A stretch of DNA of 64,000 nt from Paenibacillus glycanilyticus (GTDB lineage: Bacteria > Bacillota > Bacilli > Paenibacillales > Paenibacillaceae): assembly GCF_023715145.1 (NCBI RefSeq), contig NZ_JAMBNP010000005.1:248001-312000 (forward strand), given 5' to 3'. Of this stretch, positions 25,942-34,520 are shown piece by piece. How positions within the stretch are numbered: position 1 is the first letter of the stretch; every line of letters starts with the position of its first letter. A program made the translations under genes and the position numbers. The notes under the pieces were generated by a model. It worked only from the letters and a program-made list of their open reading frames with translations. It did no database searches and was not told the origin of the DNA.

Positions 25942-26541
25942 TTAGGGAATTAGTGCCTCTGCATTTGCTTCCCTGGCGGCATCCTCGCGGACAAGCTTCA
26001 GAAACTCGCGCATAAAGCCGGGGAGATCCGGCCATGCGTGGCCGGTCACAAGCTTGCCGTCCACATGGAGGGTATCGTCGGCATAACACGCGCCAAGCCG
26101 TTCGACTTCAAGGCGCGAGGCATTATAAGCGGTCATTGTGCGGCCGTTGAAATAGCTGTAGTCGGAAAGCGCCAGGAACACCTGGGCACCATGGCAGATC
26201 GCGCCGATCGGTTTATCCGCATCGATGAAATGCTGCAGGATCCGCGGCAGCTCCGCGTTGCCTCGAATATATTCCGGCGCTCTGCCGCCGGGAATAATAA
26301 GGGCCGCGTACTCGGATGGGTCCACATCGGCAAATCCCAGATGAGACGTCAGCTGATGAGCGGGCTTTTCCGTATACGTATCCCAGCCGTCAATAAAATC
26401 ATGGCATACGGTATGTAAGGTTTTCTGTGTCGGAGAAGCGATAACAGCCTCGCAGCCTTCCTCCAGCAGCCGGTAATAAGGGTAATACACTTCTAATACT
26501 TCCGCGGCATCGCCAGTCACAATCAGCACTTTACTCGACAT
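25942..26541 (-). CDS. DJ-1/PfpI family protein
   Basis: The 199-residue protein has the DJ-1/PfpI fold: SKVLIVTGDAAEVLEVYYPYY at the N-terminus, LIIPGGRAPE, and the nucleophile elbow AICHGAQ with C116 followed by H117. Family members act as peptidases, deglycase/glyoxalase-like or stress proteins; the activity here is unknown. The minus-strand ATG at 26541 follows TTTTTAGGAG. The tandem hairpin array at 26558-26697 sits immediately upstream of that ribosome site, so it is the leader of this gene. Confidence 0.88.
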   Translation of the reverse strand: MSSKVLIVTGDAAEVLEVYYPYYRLLEEGCEAVIASPTQKTLHTVCHDFIDGWDTYTEKPAHQLTSHLGFADVDPSEYAALIIPGGRAPEYIRGNAELPRILQHFIDADKPIGAICHGAQVFLALSDYSYFNGRTMTAYNASRLEVERLGACYADDTLHVDGKLVTGHAWPDLPGFMREFLKLVREDAAREANAEALIP

Positions 26542-26557
26542 CGGATCACTCCTAAAA

Positions 26558-26697
26558 AGAATTGTGAAGCAATTCTTGCATCGTAAGCATTGGCTTAGAG
26601 AATTGTAAGCAATTCTTGCATCGAAAGCATTGGCTTAAAGAATTGTAAGCAATTCTTGCATCGAAAGCATTGGCTTAAAGAATTGTAAGCAATTCTT
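26558..26697 (-). repeat. 40-bp tandem hairpin repeat in the PfpI gene leader
   Basis: On the minus strand the unit reads GCAAGAATTGCTTACAATTC then TTTAAGC and a 13-base spacer. Unit starts are offset by 41, 40 and 40 bases, giving about 3.5 copies. Each carries a perfect 8-bp stem AAGAATTG-CTTA-CAATTCTT; the copy nearest the gene has one extra base. That copy ends in ATTCTTTTT and runs into AGGAG, the ribosome site. Flanks match the 51-bp array at 3.1 kb. The remaining 26698-26891 stretch is A+T-rich and shows no gene. Confidence 0.95.
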
Positions 26698-26891
26698 CAA
26701 CAACACTGCTATTATGCTCCTCGCCCTCACAACAGTCAATATTTTCCTTTTGTACAAGCGGAAAAATCGATCCTTACTACTAGATTGATAGCTTGAAGTG
26801 CGTGAAATTACCTATACAATAGATAAGAATAGCCATACTGCCAACCATCATATTTGCTATATTTAAGGAAGGAAGCTGGGGGTGCATCATC

Positions 26892-28700
26892 ATGAGAACG
26901 GGCTTTTCCAATCCGATGACCAAGCTTAGCGTGAAGCAGCAGCTGCTGCTATTGTTCCTGCTGATGGTCAGCCCGATATTTATTCTGCACAGCTATGGCA
27001 ACTCGGAGGCCGAACAGATATTAAAACGGCATGTCACGAGCGCTTATGCTGAACTAAACAAACAGAACCACACGCTGATCGACAGGGATATTGATACGGT
27101 CAACAAGATTACGACGACCATTATTCAGAACCCGATTGCCCAGCAGCTTGTCCCGAGCGGCGATGAAACCGTCATTGAACGCGTCCGGAAATACGAGAAA
27201 ATGGACGCTTTGCTCGCGGGTTATTCAACCGCCCTGAATGGCGGGGAGGCTGTCTATTACAGCCTGTATATCTATGATCCTCATAATGAATATTTCTTTG
27301 CGCCCAAGGTGCAGATGATCCAAAGCGGCGTTTACTTCTTCACCGATGCCAACAAGCCGAAGTGGTTTGACACGGCCGTGCAGCTCAAGGGTCTTGGTTT
27401 TATGGAAATTATCGAGAATAACGACATGCTCGTCAAGAAGCGCACGCTTGCTTATATCCGCGCCGTTAATACGGTTAACCAGGGGCATAGCGTTATTGGC
27501 GTGCTGATTGCAACCAACATGGATAAGAAGCTGGCGGAATCGATGCAGTCGGTCTCTCTGCCCGGCGGTGAAATTTTCTTCACGGATCAGAGCAATTATA
27601 TATTGGCCTCGACGGATCCGAAGAGGATGGGCACGACGGTTGAGCTTCCTGTAACCGCTTCCGGCAAACAGCAGGAAAACCTCGATAAGCCGATTATGAA
27701 TTCGGAATACATCTATATGGCCAGTGATAACGAGCTGCTGCAGCAGCGTCTCATCTACAAAATTCCGATTAAATCGCTTCTTCAGCAGCAAAATGAAGTG
27801 AAGCGCGTTATTCAGCTGATATCGGTGGCTTATATATTGTTTGGCTGTATCGTGATCTTCTATTTCTGGCGTTCCTTAATGACACCTTTGCAAAGACTGG
27901 CGACATTTGTCCGCCGTTATGAGCCTGGCAAGCGAGTGCCGGAGACGCCTGGCAAAGGCAGAAATGACGAGGTGGGGGTATTGATTGGAGCCCTTTATGA
28001 TATGGCCCGCCGGCTTAACGGTCTTATACATGACAAGTACCAGATGGAGATCAAGCAGCGGGAAAGCCAGCTTCAGATTCTGTATCAGCAGATTAATCCG
28101 CATCTCCTCTATAACACGCTAGAAAGCATCTATTGGAAAAGCTCGCTCGAAGGCAATTCCGAATCCGCGGAGATGATCAAGGAGCTGTCGAAGCTGATGA
28201 AGATCAGCTTAAGCCGGGGCCGGGAACTGATTACGCTGGCGGAGGAGCTTGAGCATGCGGCTGCTTACGTGAAGCTGCAGCAGAAGCGTTATGACTATGA
28301 CTTCCAGGTGATCTGGTCGGTTCCGGATACGATGATGAACCATCTGATTCCGAAGGTCACGCTTCAGCCGTTGATTGAGAACGCCATGATTCACGGCGTC
28401 AAGAATATGGGTGAAGACGGCGAAATTCATATCACCGCGGATTATGAGGGAGATAAGCTGCTTATTCGGGTTGAGGATAACGGCTTTAAGGATGTTGATT
28501 ATAAAGCGATTGAATCGCTATTAAACGAACCGTCCGCCAATCCGGCATTTGGCTACGGCATCAAGAACATTCACCAGCGGCTTCAGCTGCATTTCGGCAA
28601 TGTATACGGCATTCAGTATAAGAAAAGAAACGGCGGAGGAACGATCGTAACGATCCAGCTTCCGGCCGCCGGCGAAAGGAAGGAACTCGGCGATGTATAA
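26892..28700 (+). CDS. YesM-like sensor histidine kinase
   Basis: 602 residues. A membrane helix (about 17-38; LLLLFLLMVSPIFILHSYG) is followed by a large extracellular domain and a second helix (about 303-325; LISVAYILFGCIVIFYFW). HAMP and a His_kinase domain carry phospho-acceptor H404 in INPHLLYNTLESIYWKS, and a HATPase region has EDNG and GYGIKNIHQRL. The gene overlaps the response regulator by 8 bases. With the importer that follows, it probably senses an extracellular oligosaccharide. It is a separate system from the pair at 9.5-12.8 kb. Confidence 0.92.
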   Translation: MRTGFSNPMTKLSVKQQLLLLFLLMVSPIFILHSYGNSEAEQILKRHVTSAYAELNKQNHTLIDRDIDTVNKITTTIIQNPIAQQLVPSGDETVIERVRKYEKMDALLAGYSTALNGGEAVYYSLYIYDPHNEYFFAPKVQMIQSGVYFFTDANKPKWFDTAVQLKGLGFMEIIENNDMLVKKRTLAYIRAVNTVNQGHSVIGVLIATNMDKKLAESMQSVSLPGGEIFFTDQSNYILASTDPKRMGTTVELPVTASGKQQENLDKPIMNSEYIYMASDNELLQQRLIYKIPIKSLLQQQNEVKRVIQLISVAYILFGCIVIFYFWRSLMTPLQRLATFVRRYEPGKRVPETPGKGRNDEVGVLIGALYDMARRLNGLIHDKYQMEIKQRESQLQILYQQINPHLLYNTLESIYWKSSLEGNSESAEMIKELSKLMKISLSRGRELITLAEELEHAAAYVKLQQKRYDYDFQVIWSVPDTMMNHLIPKVTLQPLIENAMIHGVKNMGEDGEIHITADYEGDKLLIRVEDNGFKDVDYKAIESLLNEPSANPAFGYGIKNIHQRLQLHFGNVYGIQYKKRNGGGTIVTIQLPAAGERKELGDV

Positions 28701-30018
28701 CATTCTGGTCGTGGATGACGAACCTCTTATTTGTAAAGGCTTGAGCAGCGTACTGGCTTCTTCCGGCATTGATATTTCCGCTATTCATATGGCTCATAAC
28801 GGGTACGAGGCATTGGACGTGCTGCGGACCGATGATATTGATCTGCTCATTACGGATATTCAGATGGGGACGATGAACGGCATCGAGCTTATGCAGCAGG
28901 CCAAATTGATTAAACCCTGGGTACAGACGATTATTATATCGGCGCATGAGACCTTCCAATACGCACAAATGGCGATTCGTCTCGGAGCTAAGGATTATTT
29001 GATCAAACCGCTGAACAATGAGCAGTTTTTGGATTCCGTGCGCAATGTGCTGCTCAAGCTTCGCAAGCCGGAGGCCGCCGAACCGGAGGAGCTCATCGCG
29101 GGCATGCAGGAGCATTTCCATATGGATGAGCTCAATCCGCAGTCCGTCGAATGGCTGAATCTGCTGGTGAGCGACAAGCCGTCGGTTAAAATCCAGGATA
29201 TTGCTCGGATCCTGAAGGAAAAGCACGAGATTAGTCTGGAGGGGCCTTATTTCTCCATGATCCGCATCCGGCTGAATCTGTTTGACCGCAGCCGCGAGCT
29301 GACAAAGACCGATGAGCGGCTTCTCCGTTATGCAGCGCTTAATATCGTCAATGAGCTGTTTGATGAGCACTGGAATCATACCGCCTTCTACGCTTCGGAG
29401 CGGGATATGAATATTATTTTGCAATGGAATGAAACGCAGTACGCCGTAAACGGTCTTATGAACGAACTGGATATGATCGGGCGAAGTCTTCACTTCAATA
29501 TTCAAAAATATTTGGGAATAATCAGCGTTATTGGCATCAGCCAAATTCTGAAGGGCATTGAGTTTATCGACGTTATTCACGATCAGGTGATCAAGGCGCT
29601 TAGCTGCAACGAACGGCATAAGGACCATTATGTGTTCTATTACGGGGATTTCAACTGGAATCAATATTCGCAGCGGCCGACCGAGGAAGAGTTTACGGCC
29701 CAAACCAGCCTGATCGTGGAGAAGGCAATGGAGTATATTAACGCGAACTATGCGCAAAAGGGCCTGACTCTGCATGAGGTCGCGCAGAACAATCATGTCA
29801 GTCCGAACTACCTCAGCTACCTGTTCAAGAAGGAAACCGGCTATAACCTGTGGGAATACGTGGTGAAGCTGCGGATGGAAGAGAGCAAGCGGCTTCTTCT
29901 CAACACCGACATGAGACGTTACGAGATTTCGGAGAAGGTTGGCTACGAATCGCCGGAGCATTTCAGCAAAATTTTCAAAAAGTATTACGGCATGAGCCCA
30001 AGCGAGCTAAAGAAGTAG
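28693..30018 (+). CDS. AraC-type response regulator (YesN-like)
   Basis: 441 residues. The receiver domain has ILVVDDEPLICKG, phospho-acceptor Asp in DLLITDIQMGTMNG, and Lys in DYLIKPLNNEQ. The C-terminal AraC region (about 340-440) reads LTLHEVAQNNHVSPNYLSYLFKKETG and YEISEKVGYESPEHFSKIFKK. It is shorter than the regulator at 9.5 kb because the middle region is smaller. AAGGAAGG sits inside the kinase end. By inference it activates the importer genes from 30.1 kb. Confidence 0.92.
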   Translation: MYNILVVDDEPLICKGLSSVLASSGIDISAIHMAHNGYEALDVLRTDDIDLLITDIQMGTMNGIELMQQAKLIKPWVQTIIISAHETFQYAQMAIRLGAKDYLIKPLNNEQFLDSVRNVLLKLRKPEAAEPEELIAGMQEHFHMDELNPQSVEWLNLLVSDKPSVKIQDIARILKEKHEISLEGPYFSMIRIRLNLFDRSRELTKTDERLLRYAALNIVNELFDEHWNHTAFYASERDMNIILQWNETQYAVNGLMNELDMIGRSLHFNIQKYLGIISVIGISQILKGIEFIDVIHDQVIKALSCNERHKDHYVFYYGDFNWNQYSQRPTEEEFTAQTSLIVEKAMEYINANYAQKGLTLHEVAQNNHVSPNYLSYLFKKETGYNLWEYVVKLRMEESKRLLLNTDMRRYEISEKVGYESPEHFSKIFKKYYGMSPSELKK

Positions 30019-30114
30019 AAACGCTCATCATTGCCTTGGATATGCACATTACCTCGAGAGGGTCCTTTTTTTACAATAAGAGAAGAGGATTGTTAAAGAA
30101 AAGAGGGAGACATA

Positions 30115-31038
30115 ATGGAAACACAAGCTGCCCGAAACGCGCCTCTCGAGCGTAAGGTCCGGTTGGCCGCATTTATGAGGAAGCATTTCTGGGGATTACT
30201 TTTTCTGCTTCCGGCGTTCATCATTTTTATTTTGTTTTTATGGGTCCCTATTGTGAAAGGATTCGTGTACAGCTTCTACCACATTGACTTTGTAAAAGGG
30301 AACAGCTTTGTTGGGTTCGACAACTATAAAGTCGCGCTTCACGATGAGGATGCCTGGACGGCGGTAAAAAACACCGTTTATTATATGTTCCTCTGTCTTG
30401 TGATCGGCTTCTGGATTCCGATCGTATTCGCCATCGCGATCTCCGAGCTTCGCCGTTTCCAAGGCATTGTCCGCGTAGCCGCTTATCTGCCGAATATTAT
30501 TCCGGTCGTTGTTTTATACGGATTATGGCGCTGGTTCTACGATCCGGTTGGTCCGATCAACGGCGTTATAACGGGATGGTTCGGAAGCGAGCCGGTCGCC
30601 TTCATGACCGATACGAACTGGTCGATGATCTCGCTTGTTATTATGGAGTCCTGGCAGCAATTCGGATCGGCGATGCTTATTTATCTCGCGGCTGTGCTCA
30701 GCATCCCTCGCGACTGGTATGAAGCGGCGGAGATTGACGGGGCAGGCGTGTGGAACCGAATTCGGCATATTACGCTGCCTTCGATTAAGGGACTGCTTGG
30801 CTTGCTGCTTATCCTGCAGCTGATCGGCACCTCGCAAGGCTATCAATCCCAGCTCGCGATGCTGGATGGCGGACCTAACAATGCCACTTTGACCTACGCC
30901 CTGCTGATTGTGAAATACGCCTTTAACCAACAAAATTACGGGGTTGCGGCAGCGCTTGGCGTCCTCATGTTTATCGTGCTGGGCTTGCTCGCAATCGTTC
31001 AGTATAGGCTTCAAGGCAAGGAGGGAGACGTTCGATGA
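30115..31038 (+). CDS. ABC sugar importer permease (MalF type)
   Basis: 307 residues with about six membrane helices. The first reads LLFLLPAFIIFILFLWVPIV, and YEAAEIDGAGVWNRIRHITLPSI is the ATPase-contact loop. GAGGGAGA precedes ATG 30115. It overlaps the next permease by 4 bases. It is part of an importer whose substrate is probably the oligosaccharide split by the GH32 enzyme 2.6 kb downstream (inference from position). Confidence 0.92.
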   Translation: METQAARNAPLERKVRLAAFMRKHFWGLLFLLPAFIIFILFLWVPIVKGFVYSFYHIDFVKGNSFVGFDNYKVALHDEDAWTAVKNTVYYMFLCLVIGFWIPIVFAIAISELRRFQGIVRVAAYLPNIIPVVVLYGLWRWFYDPVGPINGVITGWFGSEPVAFMTDTNWSMISLVIMESWQQFGSAMLIYLAAVLSIPRDWYEAAEIDGAGVWNRIRHITLPSIKGLLGLLLILQLIGTSQGYQSQLAMLDGGPNNATLTYALLIVKYAFNQQNYGVAAALGVLMFIVLGLLAIVQYRLQGKEGDVR

Positions 31039-31907
31039 AGCAGATGGATAGAGGGATTCTCTCCTCGTTTGACCTGAAGAAGAAGCCGATTCTTATTGGC
31101 TATGCGATTATGGTGCTTGTGCTTGTTGTGATGTCCTGCTCGATGCTGTATCCGATTCTGACGACATTCTTTAACGGCTTGAAAACCAACGTGGAGGTTA
31201 ACTCCTTCCCGCCGAGATTTCTGCCAAGCGAATGGCATTTCGACAATTTTAACAAAGGCTGGAATTTCATCGATTTGCCGGAGTTTTTAAGAAACACGCT
31301 TTATATCTTTGGAGGGAACCTTGTTATTACGGTGGTTGTGCTTGGTCTTGCCGCGTTTAGCTTGTCCAGGCTACATGTGCCGAAGCGAAGAGCCGTCTAT
31401 TTCTTCTTCATGATGACCTTGTTTATTCCGCCAACGACTTACATCATTCCGAACTTCGTGAACCTGAAGGATCTGGGACTGATGAATTCCTTTGCGGCCT
31501 TCTGGCTGCCGGCGGGGGCGAACGCGTTCTTCCTGCTGCTGCTTAAAAATTTCTTCGATGACATCCATTATGAAATATTCGAAGCGGCTCGCATTGACGG
31601 CGCATCGGACTGGAGAAGCTTCATCCAGATTGCACTGCCGCTGTCGGTGCCGATTTTCTCTACGCTTGCGATCTTTATCTTCTCTTCATCCTGGAACGAC
31701 TGGTTCTGGCCGTCGCTTATTATGCACAACGACAGCCATTATCCGCTCGCTACGGCCATCTATAAATACGTTATTAACGCCAAAGGGCTGGCGCTGAATA
31801 TTCGGTTTGCGATTCTTACGATGGTTATGCTTCCGCCAATTGTCGTCTTCCTTGTTTTCCAGAAATATATCATGCGCGGGTTACATCTTGGCGGCGTGAA
31901 AGGTTAG
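31035..31907 (+). CDS. ABC sugar importer permease (MalG type)
   Basis: The 290-residue partner permease has its first helix at IGYAIMVLVLVVMSCSMLYPIL, the ATPase-contact loop FEAARIDGASDWRSFIQIALPL, and the typical C-terminus KYIMRGLHLGGVKG. Its start codon overlaps the stop of the first permease (ATGA). No ATPase gene follows. Confidence 0.92.
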   Translation: MKQMDRGILSSFDLKKKPILIGYAIMVLVLVVMSCSMLYPILTTFFNGLKTNVEVNSFPPRFLPSEWHFDNFNKGWNFIDLPEFLRNTLYIFGGNLVITVVVLGLAAFSLSRLHVPKRRAVYFFFMMTLFIPPTTYIIPNFVNLKDLGLMNSFAAFWLPAGANAFFLLLLKNFFDDIHYEIFEAARIDGASDWRSFIQIALPLSVPIFSTLAIFIFSSSWNDWFWPSLIMHNDSHYPLATAIYKYVINAKGLALNIRFAILTMVMLPPIVVFLVFQKYIMRGLHLGGVKG

Positions 31908-31957
31908 TATTCAAATCGTAATAGTGCACATGATCGGAATAGGAATACACCTCGCGG

Positions 31958-31989
31958 GCTCCCTCCACTCTCAACTATGATGAGGGAGC
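31958..31989 (+). promoter_or_regulatory. Stem-loop between permease and binding-protein genes
   Basis: GCTCCCTC (31958-31965) and GAGGGAGC (31982-31989) form a perfect 8-bp stem without a U tail, 35 bases before the binding-protein start. It may protect or process the highly expressed downstream message. Confidence 0.55.
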
Positions 31990-32023
31990 AACAAATAATT
32001 TAACTCGAAAAGGGGAGTTACAA

Positions 32024-33481
32024 ATGAGAAAGAACCTTGTTACGACGGTAGCTGCCGTATTGCTTTGTTCGTCCCTTGCAGCTTGCGGCGGCAACAACAA
32101 CGCGCCAAGCAACGGCAACCAAAAGCCTGCGGAAAGCAATGCAAATGCAAGCGCCAGCACGAATACGGCTACAGACACTCCACAACAAACAGAAGATATT
32201 ACACAGAAAAAAGTTAAAATCAGCATCTATTATCCGCTTCCTGACCAAGTGGAAAACCGCAAGCTGGAAGACGACAAAATCGCGCGCTTCAACAAGGTAT
32301 ATCCTAATGTTGAGATCGTGAAGAGCGACTGGCATTACGCGCCAAACGAAATCGGCATTAAGATGGCCGCCAACGAAGCGCCAACTTTCTTCAACACTTA
32401 TGCAACAGAAGCGAAGTTCCTGGTCGAAAAAGGCTGGGCTGCCGACATTACGGACCTATACAACAGCTACGAGTTCAAAGATCAAATCAACCCGGTTCTG
32501 CAAAACCAATTCATCATTGACGGCAAAGTATATGGCGTCGCTCAAAAAGGCTATGTAACAACAACCGTTGTTAACAAAAAAATGCTGGACGAAAAAGGCG
32601 TAGCCGTTCCTTCGTACGATTGGACTTGGGACGATATGATCAATACGGCCAAAGGCGTAGCCGACGCGAAGAAAGGCATCGCGGGTATCGCTCCAATGGG
32701 GAAAGGCAATGAAGCAGGCTGGAACTGGACCAACTTCCTGTTCGAAGCCGGCGGCGAGATCCAAAACATTGCCGACGGCAAAGTTACGGCAGCTTTTAAT
32801 TCCGAAGCGGGTAAAAAAGCTCTTGATTTCTACAACAAGCTGAGATGGGATGCCGACGTTATTCCTAAAGACTGGGCACTTGGCTGGGGAGATGCGGTAG
32901 GCGCATTTGGCCAAGGACGTACGGCAATGGTTATCGCGGGTGCTGAGGGCGTACTGGAGCAAGCGCTGAACCAAGGCGGCATGAAAATTGAAGACGTATT
33001 GACTTACCCAATGCCGGCTGCTGAAAAAGGCGGCAAGCATACAGGCGTACTGGGCGGCGACTACCTCGTTATCAACCCGAACGCAACGAAAGACGAGCAG
33101 GAAATGGCATTCCGTTACATTACTTTCGACTACTTCACGGACGACTACCTGGCATCGCTTGAGAAGGACATTCAAGCACGTCAAACGGAGGGCAAGTTCT
33201 TTATTCCGCCGCACATCAACTACTTCAGCCCGGATTCGGAATACGGCAAAAAAGCGCAAGCCATCTTCGATAAATACGACAACGTGTACAAATACAGCGC
33301 AGAATCCAACGCTCTGCTGGACGGCAAACCTGAGGCTCAGTACAATACGCAGGAATACTACGGCTCTATGACGAACGTGCTGCAAGAAGTATTCTCGAAA
33401 AAAGGCACTGATCTCCAAGCACAGCTGGACGCGGCAGCAAAAGAAATGCAATCCAAGTATTACGACGCAATCAAACCTTAA
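32024..33481 (+). CDS. ABC importer substrate-binding lipoprotein
   Basis: 485 residues. Signal peptide MRKNLVTTVAAVLLCSSLA and lipobox LAAC are followed by an Asn/Ala/Ser-rich linker and a family-1 extracellular solute-binding domain (VSIYYPLPDQ-type start, GVLGGDYLVINPNA in the second lobe). It delivers sugar to the two permeases upstream. AAAAGGGGAG precedes ATG 32024. Its position after the permeases differs from the 12.9-kb system, where the binding protein comes first. A terminator follows. Confidence 0.9.
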   Translation: MRKNLVTTVAAVLLCSSLAACGGNNNAPSNGNQKPAESNANASASTNTATDTPQQTEDITQKKVKISIYYPLPDQVENRKLEDDKIARFNKVYPNVEIVKSDWHYAPNEIGIKMAANEAPTFFNTYATEAKFLVEKGWAADITDLYNSYEFKDQINPVLQNQFIIDGKVYGVAQKGYVTTTVVNKKMLDEKGVAVPSYDWTWDDMINTAKGVADAKKGIAGIAPMGKGNEAGWNWTNFLFEAGGEIQNIADGKVTAAFNSEAGKKALDFYNKLRWDADVIPKDWALGWGDAVGAFGQGRTAMVIAGAEGVLEQALNQGGMKIEDVLTYPMPAAEKGGKHTGVLGGDYLVINPNATKDEQEMAFRYITFDYFTDDYLASLEKDIQARQTEGKFFIPPHINYFSPDSEYGKKAQAIFDKYDNVYKYSAESNALLDGKPEAQYNTQEYYGSMTNVLQEVFSKKGTDLQAQLDAAAKEMQSKYYDAIKP

Positions 33482-33507
33482 GAGTTGCCTCGGCATAAAA
33501 TGATAAG

Positions 33508-33546
33508 CGGCCGTGCAGATGATTTTCAATCTGCACGGCCGTTTTT
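33508..33546 (+). terminator. Terminator of the importer operon
   Basis: CGGCCGTGCAGAT (33508-33520) and ATCTGCACGGCCG (33529-33541) form a perfect 13-bp stem, followed by TTTTT. Confidence 0.95.
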
Positions 33547-33622
33547 ATATTTATGCAGAAGGGAAATTATGGTTGAGCAAGGAATATGTCCGAATAACTT
33601 AACAAAGAGATGGAGTGACCCT

Positions 33623-34435
33623 ATGGATTTTCCTGTCGTAACGAAGGAGTTAGCAGAACAGCTGGAGCAGTCCGAGATTGATTATATGACGTCTAGAGTA
33701 CTCGTCATTAAAGAGAGGGAAGGCAATCCTATGGGGGCTGATGTTCGAACCTTCGGAGGAGCGACAGCCTTTTACGTGAAAGAAATGCCCTGGGGCACTT
33801 TTAATTCGGTAAGAGGAATCGGCGCGGAGGAACTCGGTCTGATTGATGATATTATCCGTTACTATGGGGAGCGAAGCAGGCCATTCCAATTTGAGATTAT
33901 TCCGAGCAAGGCAAATGCCGAGCTGCTTAGCTGTTTGGACGGTCACGGCTTCTATCAAGCCGGTTTTCATGCGACTCTCTATGGCATTCCAAGCATGGAG
34001 CAGCCAGCTTATCCAAGCGGCATCACCATTCGCGAGATGGAAGAAGAGGAATTCGGGCTCTACTGTAAGCTTCACTGTTTGGGCACGGGCCTAAGCGTAG
34101 AAGGAGCAGGCTATGTAGCCGATAACAACAGAGTATTGTATGAACGTCAGGGCTGGAAATTCTTCATTGGCCACGTGGATGAACAGCCGGCCGGCGTGGC
34201 TGTCATGTACGTGAATAACGGGATTGCTTCTCTCACCTTCGCGGCCACCCTTCCGGAGTACAGAAGAAGAGGTCTGCAGACGGCTTTTCTTCAGCAACGC
34301 CTATATGAGGCAGGCTTATCAAAGTGTAAGCTGGTTGTCGGACAGGCAACCTATGCGTCTATAAGCCAGAACAATATGGAAAGAGCGGGATTAAGGATTG
34401 GCTACACGAGAACGACTTGGATGGTGAAAAAATAA
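33623..34435 (+). CDS. GNAT family N-acetyltransferase
   Basis: 270 residues. The C-terminal half carries a GNAT fold with the acetyl-CoA loop in LPEYRRRGLQTAFLQQRLYEAG and the following NNMERAGLRIGYTRTTW. The N-terminal half is a less conserved GNAT-like lobe. The substrate is unknown. ATG 33623 follows GGAG; ATG 33569, with a GAAGGG site, is an alternative that would add 18 residues. It lies after the importer terminator and before the GH32 gene and shows no functional link to either. Confidence 0.8.
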   Translation: MDFPVVTKELAEQLEQSEIDYMTSRVLVIKEREGNPMGADVRTFGGATAFYVKEMPWGTFNSVRGIGAEELGLIDDIIRYYGERSRPFQFEIIPSKANAELLSCLDGHGFYQAGFHATLYGIPSMEQPAYPSGITIREMEEEEFGLYCKLHCLGTGLSVEGAGYVADNNRVLYERQGWKFFIGHVDEQPAGVAVMYVNNGIASLTFAATLPEYRRRGLQTAFLQQRLYEAGLSKCKLVVGQATYASISQNNMERAGLRIGYTRTTWMVKK

Positions 34436-34451
34436 GGGTCAAAGAATTTAT

Positions 34452-34480
34452 TGACATATTTAATATGTCTTATATATATT
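34452..34480 (+). promoter_or_regulatory. Promoter and palindromic operator of the GH32 gene
   Basis: TTGACA (34452-34457) and a TATATA-type -10 (about 34474-34479) give a 16-17-base spacer. The perfect dyad GACATAT-TTA-ATATGTC (34454-34470) overlaps the -35 box and fits a repressor operator. Confidence 0.55.
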
Positions 34481-34520
34481 TGGGATATGAGTAAGAGTCA
34501 ATCCAGACAGGAGAGATCAT

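Noticed and set aside
26558..26697. Possible CRISPR array
   Set aside because: The spacer between hairpins is the same in each unit, and the whole 40-bp unit is repeated.
28561..29961. 466-codon minus-strand frame opposite the response regulator
   Set aside because: Antisense shadow; the plus-strand receiver and AraC domains are unambiguous.
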